A stretch of 46,650 bases of DNA from UBA1858 sp965658595 (GTDB lineage: Bacteria; Pseudomonadota; Gammaproteobacteria; UBA4575). Numbering within the stretch: position 1 is the stretch's first letter; each line of letters starts with the position of its first letter. The stretch covers positions 1 to 46,650 of the forward strand of contig CBFHSW010000103.1 in assembly GCA_965658595.1 (NCBI GenBank), in the 5' to 3' direction. The translations under genes and the position numbers were made by a program. Positions 46,315-46,650 of the stretch are shown in pieces. The notes beneath the pieces are model-generated. The model was not told the DNA's origin. It saw only the letters and a program-made list of their open reading frames with translations, and did no database searches.

Positions 46315-46650
46315 TCATCCGCGTGGATGATGTTTTTGGTGTATTTCACGCAACCGTGCTTGAGCGATATGCGTATAAACCTGGGTCGTGGATAGATCAC
46401 TATGGCCAAGCAGCAATTGCACAACTCTAAGATCTGCACCATTATTCAACAAGTGTGTAGCAAATGCGTGTCTTAATGTATGCGGACTCAAATGTTTACT
46501 AATACCAACCTTGGCTGCATGACGTTTGATAATGTACCAAAATGTTTGCCTCGTCATTCCCTGGCCACGATTCGATAAGAATAGTACATTACAGTCATTA
46601 TCTGGTTTTAACAAACTTAACCTTGCGTAGGTGAGATATTTTTCAATATA
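46315..46650 (-). CDS. xerD: Site-specific tyrosine recombinase XerD, C-terminal part, cut by window edge
   Basis: The frame is open from the stop at 46315 to the right edge, giving the last 111 residues. The catalytic strings of tyrosine recombinases are present: HTLRHAFATHLL (His and Arg), LLGHSDLSTTQVYTH (His and the nucleophile Tyr) and the ending IHQKHHPRG, which is close to the XerD C-terminus and tells it from XerC. XerC/XerD resolve chromosome dimers at dif, working with FtsK. A TTG at 46614 is only an internal leucine, not a start. dsbC follows after 89 nt. Confidence 0.95.
   Translation of the reverse strand, partial: YIEKYLTYARLSLLKPDNDCNVLFLSNRGQGMTRQTFWYIIKRHAAKVGISKHLSPHTLRHAFATHLLNNGADLRVVQLLLGHSDLSTTQVYTHIAQARLREIHQKHHPRG

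Noticed and set aside
46612..46614. TTG as the start of a 99-residue recombinase
   Set aside because: The frame continues upstream to the window edge with XerD-like sequence, so the TTG is an internal codon of a longer gene.

Overview
This window is a chromosomal stretch of a gammaproteobacterium, with GC in the low-to-mid forties percent by eye (not counted). Four things support that placement. The order tRNA-Pro/Arg/His/Leu-tig-clpP-clpX-lon-hupB-ppiD and the order leuC-leuD-leuB-asd-fimV-truA-trpF...folC-dedD-cvpA-purF are both familiar from Pseudomonas-like gammaproteobacteria. EF-P carries the Lys34 that is beta-lysylated by the EpmA/EpmB pair, and both enzymes sit beside it. parE and parC are adjacent, and xerD-dsbC follows the usual gammaproteobacterial order. 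I cannot name a genus. I see no insertion sequence, prophage, integron, CRISPR array or rRNA gene.

Layout, left to right. (1) 1-1023: 3' part of a sodium:dicarboxylate/glutamate-type symporter. (2) 1126-11257, all on the minus strand: a proteostasis block (ppiD, hupB, lon, clpX, clpP, tig) with six tRNA genes (Asp, Val, Leu, His, Arg, Pro). lon has its own heat-shock-type promoter. (3) 11433-14875: an exported cyclophilin on the plus strand, then a DUF455 ferritin-like protein, a D-glycerate 2-kinase and an L,D-transpeptidase-fold protein on the minus strand. (4) 14888-32108, minus strand: a long biosynthetic run, read in transcription order as prmB, aroC, leuC, leuD, leuB, asd, fimV, truA, trpF, trpB, trpA, accD, folC, dedD, cvpA, purF. 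(5) 32155-36269: a SCO1-like protein and psd, then the EF-P module epmA, efp and divergent epmB. (6) 36329-41938, minus strand: htpX, then parC and parE (topoisomerase IV). (7) 42008-45349: a large RecB/AddA-type helicase-nuclease. (8) 45428-46650, minus strand: dsbC and the 3' end of xerD.

How the genes work together. Trigger factor, ClpXP, Lon, PpiD, HtpX, DsbC and the exported cyclophilin cover folding and protein quality control from ribosome to periplasm. The biosynthetic run covers leucine (leuCDB), tryptophan (trpFBA), the chorismate and aspartate-family branch points (aroC, asd), purine entry (purF), folate (folC) and fatty-acid initiation (accD). EF-P and PrmB act on the translation machinery. 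Topoisomerase IV, XerD and the helicase-nuclease act on the chromosome.

For the hunt: this is mainly a conserved housekeeping region and I found no convincing new multi-gene system. The points most worth a second look are an L,D-transpeptidase-fold protein with no export signal tucked behind purF, a RecB/AddA-type enzyme with no AddB partner beside it, a DUF455 ferritin-like gene paired with glycerate kinase, a 14-bp RNA hairpin between clpX and lon, a FimV lacking its usual N-terminal domain, and a roughly 300-nt untranslated stretch after parC that ends in a terminator. Several start codons were moved from the longest open frame on the basis of family alignment, ribosome binding sites or gene overlap (folC, trpB, fimV, leuC, htpX).
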